Shown one piece after another: positions 1 through 8,061 of a DNA stretch of 33,688 nucleotides. Each line of letters opens with the position of its first letter. Within the stretch, counting starts at the first letter, position 1. This DNA comes from Tannerella sp. GTDB lineage: Bacteria > Bacteroidota > Bacteroidia > Bacteroidales > Tannerellaceae. Location: assembly GCA_031257565.1 (NCBI GenBank), contig JAIROL010000251.1, positions 1 to 33,688 on the forward strand, in the 5' to 3' direction. The notes beneath the pieces were generated by a model that saw only the letters and a program-made list of their open reading frames with translations, searched no databases and was not told the DNA's origin. A program made the position numbers and the translations under genes.

Positions 1-238
1 GGTCAACAACATTTTGCATCACCTCCAACGAACAGTATAATGCATAATATTTCCCGTCGTCATTAAGCCGTCGCGCTAAATCTTGAATATAAGTCGTTTT
101 CCCGCTCTGACGCGCTGCATAAATCACAAAATACTGCTCCATGTCTATCAACTGCTCCACACCCTTCAAACGAGTGGACGTTTCTATCATGTAATGCTTT
201 TCTCTGTTACAAGGTCCTGCTATATTAAAGTATTTCAT
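1..238 (-). CDS. AAA-type ATP-binding protein, N-terminal part (runs off left edge)
   Basis: The gene starts at the ATG complementary to 236-238 and continues past position 1, so only 79 codons are visible. The protein begins MKYFNIAGPCNREKHYM and carries a P-loop reading AARQSGKTT near residues 41-49. This opening is typical of a large Bacteroidota family of AAA ATPases that in full-length form often end in a PD-(D/E)XK nuclease-like domain; that domain would lie outside the window, so its presence is inference. Function of the family is poorly known and it is often patchily distributed. A TACTTTTG promoter element on the minus strand (270 to 263) sits 25 nt before the start. An IS66-type element ends at 295, just upstream of that element. 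Confidence 0.8.
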   Translation of the reverse strand, partial: MKYFNIAGPCNREKHYMIETSTRLKGVEQLIDMEQYFVIYAARQSGKTTYIQDLARRLNDDGKYYALYCSLEVMQNVVD

Positions 239-262
239 TTTTTATCTGTTTTAAAATTTATA

Positions 263-270
263 CAAAAGTA
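263..270 (-). promoter_or_regulatory. -7 promoter element (TACTTTTG) of the AAA ATPase gene
   Basis: On the minus strand positions 270-263 read TACTTTTG, an exact match to the Bacteroidota -7 consensus TAnnTTTG, 25 nt before the ATPase start. No TTTG is present 19-21 nt further upstream; that spot (about 290-295) is the edge of the IS element, so the insertion may have removed the -33 box. Confidence 0.5.
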
Positions 271-294
271 ATATTTTTTATTGACATAGATTTT

Positions 295-308
295 TTGTAA
301 CTATTCAG
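295..308. repeat. IS66 left terminal inverted repeat
   Basis: TTGTAACTATTCAG is an exact inverted match of 1450-1463. It includes the family-typical GTAA and contains the stop codon of the transposase remnant. Confidence 0.85.
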
Positions 309-1413
309 CCCTAACTTTAGGCGCAAGAAAAAGAGCCGCCCAAACATTTTGAGAATTTTTGATAGCCGTATCAATAATAGAACGAATAACGGCAAAATCC
401 TGCGCGCCTTTTTCAGAACGGAATAAACCGGATATTTTATAGAGTTTATCCAAATATTTCAATTCGCGCAACAAGTGAGCGGTACAGATTTGGCGTGTTT
501 GACAATCGGTGGAAAAATAGGGTTTCCAGCAGACATGTACCATTATTGAGCGTGGAAGTCCTGATGCAAAAATCGAATCTATAACCTTTCTCCCTCCGGA
601 TGAATCTATGTGAATGTATGTCTATTTGTCGTTTTGAAATGTCCATGTCCATTGATTTTTTCCATTTACACAAACTCCTGTTTCATCTGCTCCTACAACT
701 TCCGATTTCGTCAGTTTTTTCCGGATATATTCATATACCGGCGTGCATCTTGCTGATAAACGGCTTACAAGATTTACGAGTGTGCCGCTACTGACGGATA
801 AGCCAAATACATCTCGAAACATTTCACTCATGCGGTCATACGGAAGATACTGACGTGCGTGCAGGTAGCCGGTCAATGATATAACATTCTCCCCATAACA
901 TACCGGTAAATGTACTTCGACCGGACAGGCGTTTTCCGTACAGTGTCCGCATGTACAACGCTTACGGTATATCTGATGTTCTGTTATTACCGGTAATATC
1001 GGGGGGATATCTATGACCTGACGCTTGCCCGATAATTCTCCCGGTATATCTGATAAGAATCTGCCACACTGATTACAATACTCCGGCTCATGTTTTACCG
1101 TGACATCAGGACTGCTGCTCATCTCTAATGTACTGCCCTGATGTCCTATTTGTCCGCCTTGAGGTTTCCCGCTTTTTGTGCGCAGACTTGATGTTTGTTT
1201 TATTCGAAATGGATCCTGTGACGGTGGTATCGAACTGTTGCTGCTATCTTTCTTTGGTGTTTTGTATCGCAATAACTCCTTTTCCAAATCTACTATTTTT
1301 TGTGTCAACCTGGATACTTGACCTGTCAACTCAAATATCTGTTCGCTCCGATCGGATACCAACGCCTTTAATGTGGCTATTTCTTCCTGTTCTTTTCTCA
1401 TTTCAGGGGACAA
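301..1413 (-). pseudogene. IS66 family transposase, inactivated
   Basis: The frame starts at 1413 with a coiled-coil-like N-terminus (residues ~5-48), a Ser/Pro/Gln linker, then a zinc-finger-like segment with CNQC and CTCGHC motifs, and the start of the DDE domain at GADETG. The amber codon TAG at 622-624 stops it after 263 residues. Translation resumes in the same frame with IS66-like sequence to the stop at 301-303, so this is a nonsense mutation and not a frameshift. Two further lesions are visible. The aspartate expected in the HDCWKPYF-type motif is valine (GTC at 532-534). Near 435 the sequence jumps from ELKYLDKLYK to an ISGLFRSEKGAQ-type C-terminal motif, skipping roughly 120 residues that should hold the catalytic glutamate. 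It cannot encode an active transposase. The stop codon lies inside the terminal inverted repeat. Confidence 0.88.
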
Positions 1414-1449
1414 AGGTAATGCTTTTTTTGATATTCATAAATATTATGA

Positions 1450-1463
1450 CTGAATAGTTACAA
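1450..1463. repeat. IS66 right terminal inverted repeat
   Basis: CTGAATAGTTACAA is the exact reverse complement of 295-308. It lies 36 bp upstream of the transposase start codon. Confidence 0.85.
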
Positions 1464-1742
1464 CCATTTGATGAATTAATCAATTGGTCGTAATATGGTT
1501 GGTATAACAATTACTAATCCAAGTGAATTTTGTTTCTTTATTCTATTTCAATATTTGCTAATATATCTAATTATGAGATTGTTATATAAATATAAAACGT
1601 TAATTATTTATAAATATGATTCAGTTATTTGGAATACAACATAGAAGGTAGTGCAAGTTGAGAGCAATACAAAATAAGTCCAGCTTATTTTTATTGCCGA
1701 AACGCCGTCTACCTTCATTTTCTTGAATAAAGGTAGTTTTTT
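1464..1742. other. AT-rich gap with a short hairpin
   Basis: There is no coding sequence I can support between the IS end and the comF stop. A short stem, AAAATAAG at 1671-1678 pairing with CTTATTTT at 1684-1691 around a 5-nt loop, could act as a weak bidirectional terminator at the 3' end of the prmC-recX-comF operon. It lacks a clean U-tract on the minus strand. An AAGGTAG/CTACCTT inverted pair surrounds it. Confidence 0.35.
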
Positions 1743-2441
1743 TTAATATTCCCTCGCGATAGACAGAGAAAAAATACTGATTCTGATTTCCGGTACGGAT
1801 AATAAAACGTCAATGCATGAGGATGTAGTAGCTCCGGTCGTTATTACATCGTCAACCAGCAGAATGTGTTTTCCGTACAGGATATCCGTATCATCTGTCA
1901 GTTCGAAAACTTCTTCAACATTCACATGACGGTCATAGACTGATTTGCGCGTTTGTGATTTTGTATCGGTAACGCGTCTCAGCAGTTTGTTTTCTATGTT
2001 GCATCCATAGATGGAAGAGATTCCTTTTGCGATCAGTTCGGATTGATTGTATCCGCGTTGTTTTTCCTTTTTGGGATGAAGCGGTATTGGAATGATTGTT
2101 TCTATCGATGCGTAAAAACCGTAATTTTTGAGTTCAAGCGCCGCAGTTCTGCCTAAGTATTCTGCTAATACTTTATTCCCTTTATATTTCAATGCATGAA
2201 TAAGTTTTTGCGTTATTCCGTTTTTTTCGAAAAGTAAGAATGCAGTGACTTCGTTTACCTGTGCGTATCCGGAAAACAGCGCTCTGGCCGGGTTGCCTTT
2301 GTTCATGTGATAGTTAGTTTCAGGTAGATCGCAAAGGCAATTGAGGCATATCTGCCGTTCGTTTTGAACAAGCGGTTTTTTGCACAGTATGCAGAGATTC
2401 GGATAAAACAGCTTTATGAGGTCATTTAACGGGTTATTCAT
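1743..2441 (-). CDS. comF: ComF family phosphoribosyltransferase-like protein
   Basis: This 232-residue protein has the ComF layout. Cysteines C17, C20, C32 and C35 form a zinc-binding-like N-terminus. The C-terminal half is a type I phosphoribosyltransferase fold with the PRPP-binding signature LLVDDVITTGAT near residues 194-205 and the internal KQRGYNQS motif typical of ComFC/GntX. In naturally competent bacteria ComF proteins take part in uptake or processing of transforming DNA. In Bacteroidota the exact substrate is unknown and competence should not be assumed. The start overlaps the recX stop by 8 bp, so the two genes are probably translationally coupled in a prmC-recX-comF operon. Confidence 0.9.
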   Translation of the reverse strand: MNNPLNDLIKLFYPNLCILCKKPLVQNERQICLNCLCDLPETNYHMNKGNPARALFSGYAQVNEVTAFLLFEKNGITQKLIHALKYKGNKVLAEYLGRTAALELKNYGFYASIETIIPIPLHPKKEKQRGYNQSELIAKGISSIYGCNIENKLLRRVTDTKSQTRKSVYDRHVNVEEVFELTDDTDILYGKHILLVDDVITTGATTSSCIDVLLSVPEIRISIFSLSIAREY

Positions 2442-2907
2442 TATCCGTATTTTTGAGTATGTTGTTCAATATGTTGATAATGAGTGGTAATTCGAATCCT
2501 CTTGAAGATGCAAAGCGACATAGTTTCTGAAATACATCTTGTGATGAACGTCCTTTTGTCGTGCGTTTTTTGTTTCTTAGCAAACCGGTCAGTACGGAGA
2601 GATATTCGTCTTCGTCAATCGTTTCAATGGCTTTGTCAGATACTTCCGGTTTTATATTTCGTTTTTTTAGCTCGTAGATGATTTTGATGCGTCCCCAGCG
2701 ATTAAATTTGAATTTGTCATTGACAAAGCTGCGGGAGAAACGTTCCTCGTCAATGAATTTTTCTTGAAGAAGCTTGTTTGTAATGCGCTTTTCAGCATCT
2801 TCAGACAGATTTTCCGCACGTATCTTTTTTTGCGCGTCATCTAAGCATCGTTCCGCTTGCGAGCAATATTTAGCCAAAGCGTTTAGTATTTCGGATTCGC
2901 TTTTCAT
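2434..2907 (-). CDS. recX: RecX family regulatory protein
   Basis: The 157-residue product is rich in charged helices and contains the RecX three-helix repeat pattern, including LLQEKFIDEERFSRSFVNDK and a GRIKIIYELKKRNIKPE segment (about residues 48-88). RecX binds RecA filaments and limits recombinase activity in the cytoplasm. Length fits the family (about 150-160 residues in Bacteroidota). It starts 5 bp after the prmC stop and overlaps comF by 8 bp. No recA is in the window, so its target is encoded elsewhere. Confidence 0.88.
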   Translation of the reverse strand: MKSESEILNALAKYCSQAERCLDDAQKKIRAENLSEDAEKRITNKLLQEKFIDEERFSRSFVNDKFKFNRWGRIKIIYELKKRNIKPEVSDKAIETIDEDEYLSVLTGLLRNKKRTTKGRSSQDVFQKLCRFASSRGFELPLIINILNNILKNTDNE

Positions 2908-2912
2908 ATCGG

Positions 2913-3779
2913 TTAATTTTTTATTGATATAAATCTTTTCTTACCGGATAAGTCGCAGATAACATCTGTTTGTGTAAATCCTTTTTTATGTAACATATCA
3001 TTGGTAATCACATCGCATTGCGCGTTTATTTCAAAATAGATCATGCCTTCCGGAGTTAGCTTTTGGAGGGCAAAGTCGGTTATGGCATTATAAAATAAAA
3101 GTGGAGTATTATTCGGAACAAATAATGCGAGATGAGGTTCATAGTCAAGAACATTTGCGTCCATAGCAATCCTTTCTTCTTCTTTGATATATGGCGGATT
3201 ACTAACTATTATATCGAAGTTTCCGGAGATCAGTTCCGCGGCTTTTGCCGTATTCAGGATATCTGCCTGTATGAAACGAATGTCCGTATCGTTTAACCGG
3301 GCGTTGTCTTTCGCCGTTTGCAGCGCCATGTCCGAAATGTCGGTTGCCGTTATTGCCGCATGGGGGATGTATTTAGCCAGCGCTATCGCAATGCATCCGC
3401 TTCCGGTTCCTATATCAAGGATACGGAGGGGCGACTGTTTCGAATATGACCTTACAAATGGCGACTTTATGATCATATCCGTTAGTTCTTCTGTCTCCGG
3501 GCGTGGTATCAGGACTGAAGGATTTACTTTCAACGGGAGACTGCAGAACTCTGTTTCGCCTAAAATATATTGAAGCGGTTCCATTTTTCCGAGTCTGTCT
3601 ACAATTTGGCAGATCTCTCTTTTTTCGTTTACGGAGATTTGTTTATCTTTGCATAGAATTTGTTGATTATATGACAATCCGCATACATTGGATAATATCA
3701 GACGGATGAAACTGCGTATTTCTCCCGGCAGATAAAGAGCGTTTAGCTTTTCCTGAATGTATGTTGCACTCTGTTTCAT
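2913..3779 (-). CDS. prmC: Peptide chain release factor N5-glutamine methyltransferase
   Basis: PrmC (HemK) methylates the glutamine of the GGQ motif in release factors RF1 and RF2, using S-adenosylmethionine. The 288-residue protein shows the N-terminal helical domain (1-~75), the family motif PLQYILGETEF (68-78), the AdoMet-binding loop LDIGTGSGCIA (121-131) and the catalytic NPPY at 194-197 that contacts the substrate glutamine. All key residues are present. It is the first gene of a minus-strand operon with recX and comF and is divergent from ribD. I see no exact TAnnTTTG element in the ~156-bp divergent gap. Confidence 0.95.
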   Translation of the reverse strand: MKQSATYIQEKLNALYLPGEIRSFIRLILSNVCGLSYNQQILCKDKQISVNEKREICQIVDRLGKMEPLQYILGETEFCSLPLKVNPSVLIPRPETEELTDMIIKSPFVRSYSKQSPLRILDIGTGSGCIAIALAKYIPHAAITATDISDMALQTAKDNARLNDTDIRFIQADILNTAKAAELISGNFDIIVSNPPYIKEEERIAMDANVLDYEPHLALFVPNNTPLLFYNAITDFALQKLTPEGMIYFEINAQCDVITNDMLHKKGFTQTDVICDLSGKKRFISIKN

Positions 3780-3935
3780 CTTTTAGCGCTACATTGATTT
3801 TTTCGTTGTAAATGTACATGAAATTTTCGAATTATACACCGACGAATAAATTTTTTCGGAGCGCTATGGAAAAAATATAGAAGAAAGATACGGAATTTTA
3901 CCGGACTTTTTAAATTTATGATATTATATATGATT

Positions 3936-5039
3936 ATGGAGATCTCTAAATTATATATGTCCAGGTGTCTGGAGTTGGCAGGAAAAGGGAACGGACATGT
4001 CGCTCCGAATCCTATGGTCGGAGCTGTGATTGTGCATGGCGGTAATATCATAGGAGAAGGTTTTCATCGCTATTCAGGGGGATCCCATGCCGAAGTCGAT
4101 GCGATAGCATCGGTTAGGGATACGGCTTTGTTGCGCAGTTCGACATTATATGTCAATTTAGAGCCTTGTTCACATTATGGAAAAACCCCTCCGTGCGCCG
4201 AACTGATTATTCAAAAGAAAATACCCTGTGTAGTGATAGCCTGTTTAGATCCGTATCCGGAAGTTGCAGGACGTGGCGTAAGTATGCTGCGCAGCGCGGG
4301 AGTGGAAGTGATTATGGGCGTGATGGAACGCGAGGCCATCGACCTGAACCGTTTTTTCATAACGGCTCATACGGCTCGCCGTCCTTATATAATTCTGAAA
4401 TGGGCCCAGAGCGAAGATGGTTTTATTGATCGTAAACGAAATGACGTATCCGAGAGGCCGGTCGTTTTCTCTACGCCGGTAACCAGGATGATGGTTCATA
4501 AGCTGCGTTCGGAAGTACAGGCCGTTATGGTCGGGACAAATACGGCGATTTTGGATAATCCTTCTCTTACGGTACGCTACTGGTCGGGAAAGTCGCCGAC
4601 GCGCATATTGATTGATTGCGATCTGCGTGTTCCCGAAAATTATCATTTGTTGGATGATACGCAGCGGACATTTGTTTTTACAAAGCATAATTTTAAGGAT
4701 GCAAGGCGCAGAGATCCGGATAAAAAAAATGTTAAATATATCAAAATAGATGATTCTGCAAACATGTTAAACTATATAGCGACGAATCTTTATAAAGAAA
4801 ATATTCATTCTTTGCTTGTCGAGGGAGGAGCGCGGCTTCATCGTTCTTTTATAGAAGAGGGCCTTTGGGATGAAATCATTGTGGAAACGGCGCCTGTACG
4901 CATTAAAGAGGGAGTTAAGCCGGCCTCGTTCTACATTCATGATGGAGTACAATTGGTTGATAGGCAGATCATCCCTTCGGGCGGCGCATTCGGGAAAAGA
5001 CATTCTGTAGTAGAACGATACATTCGCCGTAAAGTTTAA
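3936..5039 (+). CDS. ribD: Bifunctional diaminohydroxyphosphoribosylaminopyrimidine deaminase / 5-amino-6-(5-phosphoribosylamino)uracil reductase
   Basis: RibD catalyses two steps of riboflavin synthesis. The N-terminal cytidine-deaminase-like domain has the zinc-site motifs GGSHAEVDAI and PCSHYGKTPPCAELI. The C-terminal domain is the NADPH-dependent reductase, with VGTNTAILDNPSLTVR and the LLVEGGARLHRSFIEEGL signature. In-frame ATGs occur at 3918, 3930 and 3936. I chose 3936 (MEISKLYMSRCLELA) because it matches the usual spacing to the first conserved block; 3918 would add six residues. Length (367 residues) is normal for the family. It stands alone here, with no ribE or ribB nearby. Confidence 0.95.
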   Translation: MEISKLYMSRCLELAGKGNGHVAPNPMVGAVIVHGGNIIGEGFHRYSGGSHAEVDAIASVRDTALLRSSTLYVNLEPCSHYGKTPPCAELIIQKKIPCVVIACLDPYPEVAGRGVSMLRSAGVEVIMGVMEREAIDLNRFFITAHTARRPYIILKWAQSEDGFIDRKRNDVSERPVVFSTPVTRMMVHKLRSEVQAVMVGTNTAILDNPSLTVRYWSGKSPTRILIDCDLRVPENYHLLDDTQRTFVFTKHNFKDARRRDPDKKNVKYIKIDDSANMLNYIATNLYKENIHSLLVEGGARLHRSFIEEGLWDEIIVETAPVRIKEGVKPASFYIHDGVQLVDRQIIPSGGAFGKRHSVVERYIRRKV

Positions 5040-5109
5040 AAATAAAGTATCGTACTCTAAAATATTATAAATAAATGTGGAATATGTAGACTAAAATAAA
5101 AAATGTTCT

Positions 5110-5117
5110 TACTTTTG
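5110..5117 (+). promoter_or_regulatory. -7 promoter element (TACTTTTG)
   Basis: TACTTTTG matches the Bacteroidota TAnnTTTG consensus exactly and lies 25 nt before the start of the DUF6242 lipoprotein gene. I do not see a convincing -33 TTTG. The position separates this gene from ribD as its own transcription unit. Confidence 0.55.
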
Positions 5118-5141
5118 TCCACTCGAAAAAAGAAAATATAG

Positions 5142-6503
5142 ATGGGAAAGATAAAACTTTGCGGATTGTTATTAATGGGAGGATTGTTTTTTTTGGTATC
5201 CTCTTGTCTCGGCAATGATGAGGATGAGATTGATGATTGGGCTCTCGGTAACGCACAAATAGCTTCATTCTCATTGTCGAATGATTCTATAGCCGGTTTG
5301 TCTAATGTGAAATTTACGATAGACCAGTTGAATAATAAGATCTATAATAAAGATTCCATGCCTTATGGGATAACGATTGATAAAAAAGTTTTAGCCAGTG
5401 TCGGTTATGACAATACCTCCTATGGCGTAATGAACATTCTTTTTGTTGAACAGGCAACCAATGATTCGATATGGGGCGTTTCCGATTCAATCGATTTTTC
5501 GGCTCCTGTTATGATAACCGTTTATTCTTATAATGGTTTGTCAACAAAAACGTATGAGGCTAAACTGAATGTTCATCAGGTAAATCCTGATACGATGATT
5601 TGGTATAAGTATGCCGATATTATGTCCGGGAAAACATTTCAGAATATGAAAGTTCTTTTATATGATAAATTTTACTATCTGTATGTTTCTGAAAATGCCG
5701 GTTATAATCTATATAAATCAGATGTTTTCGATATGGCGAATTGGGAAAAACTGACATTGTCGGGTTTCCCGGGTAAGGCTATGCTATCCCGGATTACGGA
5801 ATCTGAGGGTAACCTGTATGTGGTATCGGAAAGTGGCGATTTGTTTTATTCTACGGATGGACAGGCCTGGTCTCAGATGAATAATAATATGCCGATTAAG
5901 GCGCTGTTAGGCTCTCTTCCGGCGAGCGCGGTAACCGGCAGATATCCTGTTTTATCCTGTATTACTGTAGTGGATGACGTTTTACGTTTTGTATCTATAG
6001 ACAAAAACAATACATATACGCTCGGAGGCGAAGTTCCGGAAACGTTCCCATTGTCGGGTTTTGGCAATTTTAATTATGAAACGATGTATCATCCGCGTCT
6101 GGTTCTGGCCTCGGGACGCGATTCAAAAAACAATTTGTCGAATAAGGCGTGGGCTACCATGAATGGGACGACTTGGGCTTCTCTTTCTAATGGCGAGGTT
6201 ACTTTTTCCGCCCGGGAAGGAGCGGCTGTATCCTATTATGACGACTGTTTTTTTGTCGTCGGAGGGATAGATCCTTCCGGAGTTGCATTGAAGGATATTT
6301 TTTATTCGAAAGATCAGGGCGTTACATGGACCGATACGACTTATGTGATGGCTGAAGAATATGCGGCGCGAGGTTTTTCGTCGGTCATTATAGATAAAGA
6401 TAATTATATGTTGCTTTTCGGAGGAAAGGCGGCGAGCGATGCAAATGTTTTGAATGAATTGTGGCGTGGACGGATTAATCGTCTTGGTTTCGGGAAAGAT
6501 TAG
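5142..6503 (+). CDS. DUF6242 domain-containing lipoprotein, beta-propeller-like
   Basis: The 453-residue product begins with a lipoprotein signal peptide ending in the lipobox LVSSC (acylated Cys at residue 22), followed by an acidic stretch (GNDEDEIDD). The N-terminal part (about 30-150) resembles an Ig-like domain. The rest contains repeated propeller-type motifs such as FYSTDGQAWSQM, WATMNGTTWASL and IFYSKDQGVTWTDT, the sort of Asp-box/kelch blades seen in DUF6242 proteins of Bacteroidales. It is probably anchored at the outer membrane. Substrate and role are unknown. Start is supported by the promoter 25 nt upstream and the perfect signal peptide. Confidence 0.82.
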   Translation: MGKIKLCGLLLMGGLFFLVSSCLGNDEDEIDDWALGNAQIASFSLSNDSIAGLSNVKFTIDQLNNKIYNKDSMPYGITIDKKVLASVGYDNTSYGVMNILFVEQATNDSIWGVSDSIDFSAPVMITVYSYNGLSTKTYEAKLNVHQVNPDTMIWYKYADIMSGKTFQNMKVLLYDKFYYLYVSENAGYNLYKSDVFDMANWEKLTLSGFPGKAMLSRITESEGNLYVVSESGDLFYSTDGQAWSQMNNNMPIKALLGSLPASAVTGRYPVLSCITVVDDVLRFVSIDKNNTYTLGGEVPETFPLSGFGNFNYETMYHPRLVLASGRDSKNNLSNKAWATMNGTTWASLSNGEVTFSAREGAAVSYYDDCFFVVGGIDPSGVALKDIFYSKDQGVTWTDTTYVMAEEYAARGFSSVIIDKDNYMLLFGGKAASDANVLNELWRGRINRLGFGKD

Positions 6504-6595
6504 TCGTAGGCCCTGATATAATTTTATTCGTTTTTTTTCGTTAGAAAGAAAGGTCGGATATGAATTTTGACTGTTTATTATTAAACGATTAAAGG

Positions 6596-7300
6596 ATGCG
6601 TTCAACTTTTTTTCAACGAACAGGTATTATTATATTGTTATGCTTCTCTTCTTTCCGTATAGGCGCGCAAGAGTATTTGTATGAGATAGGAGGTATGCTT
6701 GGCGGTTCTTTTTATATGGGTGACGCCAATAAAAATCGGGTATTCAATAATATGAATCCGGCAGCCGGCTTTATTTTCCGCTATAATGCCAATTTCCGCA
6801 TTGCATTTAAGGCAAATTTGGCATGGGCTCGCGTTTCGGGTTCAACAGAAGGGCTTGAGAATGTTTTTCCGAACAATGCACAGGCTTCATTTGAAAGAAA
6901 TGTGATCGATTTGGGAGGTCAGGCGGAGTTTAATTTTTTTCCGTATAGCGATAAATATAAATATCTGTATACGAAGCGTATATCGCCATATATAGCAGCC
7001 GGACTTGGTTTTTCCGTTGCGCCGGGAAATGGAAGTATGTTTTTCAGTCCTCATATCTCGTTGGGCACGGGAGTGAAATACAAATTCAAGAATCGAATCA
7101 ATCTCGGAGCGGAGTTGTCTGTACGTAAGTTGTTTGGAGATGGGCTTGAAGGCGACGACCTGCTGGACGATCCTTATGATATCGGGAGCGGCCTGTTCAA
7201 AAACAGGGACTGGTATTCGATGCTGACGATTTCTGTTTCGTATGATTTTGGATTGCGAAACTGTAATTGTAACAAGAAAGATATGAATGGAATATATTAG
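6596..7300 (+). CDS. DUF6089 family outer-membrane beta-barrel protein
   Basis: The 234-residue protein has a cleavable signal peptide (cut likely after ..FRIGA, near residue 24) and alternating hydrophobic strands such as ISPYIAAGLGFSVAP and YSMLTISVSYDFG, typical of an eight-stranded porin-like barrel. It sits immediately before uppS and bamA, the arrangement commonly seen for DUF6089 proteins in Bacteroidota, which suggests a link with outer-membrane or envelope assembly. Direct function is unknown. The C-terminus carries an unusual CNCNKK tail after the last strand. The gap to uppS is 11 bp, so it heads the envelope cluster. Confidence 0.85.
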   Translation: MRSTFFQRTGIIILLCFSSFRIGAQEYLYEIGGMLGGSFYMGDANKNRVFNNMNPAAGFIFRYNANFRIAFKANLAWARVSGSTEGLENVFPNNAQASFERNVIDLGGQAEFNFFPYSDKYKYLYTKRISPYIAAGLGFSVAPGNGSMFFSPHISLGTGVKYKFKNRINLGAELSVRKLFGDGLEGDDLLDDPYDIGSGLFKNRDWYSMLTISVSYDFGLRNCNCNKKDMNGIY

Positions 7301-7311
7301 ACGTTGTTGGA

Positions 7312-8058
7312 ATGTCACTGATAGAGGAAGTAGATAAAAGCAGATTGCCGCGGCACGTGGCGATCATTATGGATGGAAACGGACGCTGGGCCAGAAGTCG
7401 CGGCGAAGACCGCAGCGAGGGGCACAGAGAGGGCGTCGTTTCTGTTCGTAAGATAGTGGAGGCTGCTGTGGCCGTAGGTCTTAAGTATCTGACAGTATAT
7501 ACTTTTTCTACGGAAAACTGGAGCCGCCCGGATGAAGAGGTAAAAGCGCTGATGTCGCTTATGGCGGCAGCAATTTACAGGGAGACGCCCGACTTGATGA
7601 AAAATAATGTGCGGTTAATGGCTATAGGAGATATGACGCGTTTGCCGGAGGATGTTCGCGATACATTGTCCGAATGTATAAGACAGACGTCTGTAAATAC
7701 CGGAACAACACTGGCGCTGGCATTAAGTTATTCTTCACGCTGGGAAATCGTACAGGCCGTGGGACGTATTGTTGATGACGTGCAAAATAATATTATTACC
7801 ATAGAAGATATGGATGAAAATTTATTTTCATTGTACCTGACAACCTGTAATCTTCCTGATCCGGACCTGCTCATAAGGACAGGAGGCGAAAAACGTATAA
7901 GTAATTTTCTTTTGTGGCAATTATCTTATGCGGAATTGTATTTTACAGACGTTTACTGGCCTGATTTCAGAGAAGATGAATTTTATGAAGCCATATTGTC
8001 TTATCAACGGAGAGAGAGACGTTTTGGAAAGACAGGCGATCAATTAATTAAATCCTGA
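7312..8058 (+). CDS. uppS: Isoprenyl transferase (undecaprenyl diphosphate synthase)
   Basis: UppS condenses isopentenyl diphosphate units onto farnesyl diphosphate in the cis configuration to make the C55 carrier lipid for peptidoglycan and O-antigen. The 248-residue protein has the family motif HVAIIMDGNGRWA with catalytic Asp21, the YTFSTENWSRP segment, and the conserved LLIRTGGEKRISNFLLWQLSYAELYF block with FTDVYWPDF. All catalytic motifs are intact and length is typical. The bamA start follows its stop after only 3 bp, indicating co-transcription and probable translational coupling. Confidence 0.96.
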   Translation: MSLIEEVDKSRLPRHVAIIMDGNGRWARSRGEDRSEGHREGVVSVRKIVEAAVAVGLKYLTVYTFSTENWSRPDEEVKALMSLMAAAIYRETPDLMKNNVRLMAIGDMTRLPEDVRDTLSECIRQTSVNTGTTLALALSYSSRWEIVQAVGRIVDDVQNNIITIEDMDENLFSLYLTTCNLPDPDLLIRTGGEKRISNFLLWQLSYAELYFTDVYWPDFREDEFYEAILSYQRRERRFGKTGDQLIKS

Positions 8059-8061
8059 TGT

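Larger units (their letters stand above)
295..1463 (-). mobile_element. Degenerate IS66-family (single-ORF) insertion sequence
   Basis: The element is bounded by a perfect 14-bp inverted repeat: TTGTAACTATTCAG at 295-308 and its complement at 1450-1463. IS66-family ends characteristically carry GTAA, which is present here. It holds one transposase-like reading frame and no tnpA or tnpB, as in the ISBst12-like subgroup. At about 1.17 kb it is shorter than complete relatives because the transposase has lost an internal segment. No matching 8-bp target duplication is visible (GATTTTTT on the left and AACCATTT on the right if the element begins at GTAA), so it is either old or was rearranged after insertion. 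It lies directly upstream of the ATPase gene. Confidence 0.85.

Noticed and set aside
446..673. Possible frameshift in the IS66 transposase near 620
   Set aside because: The sequence on both sides of the stop at 622-624 is in the same frame, so it is a nonsense codon and not a frameshift.
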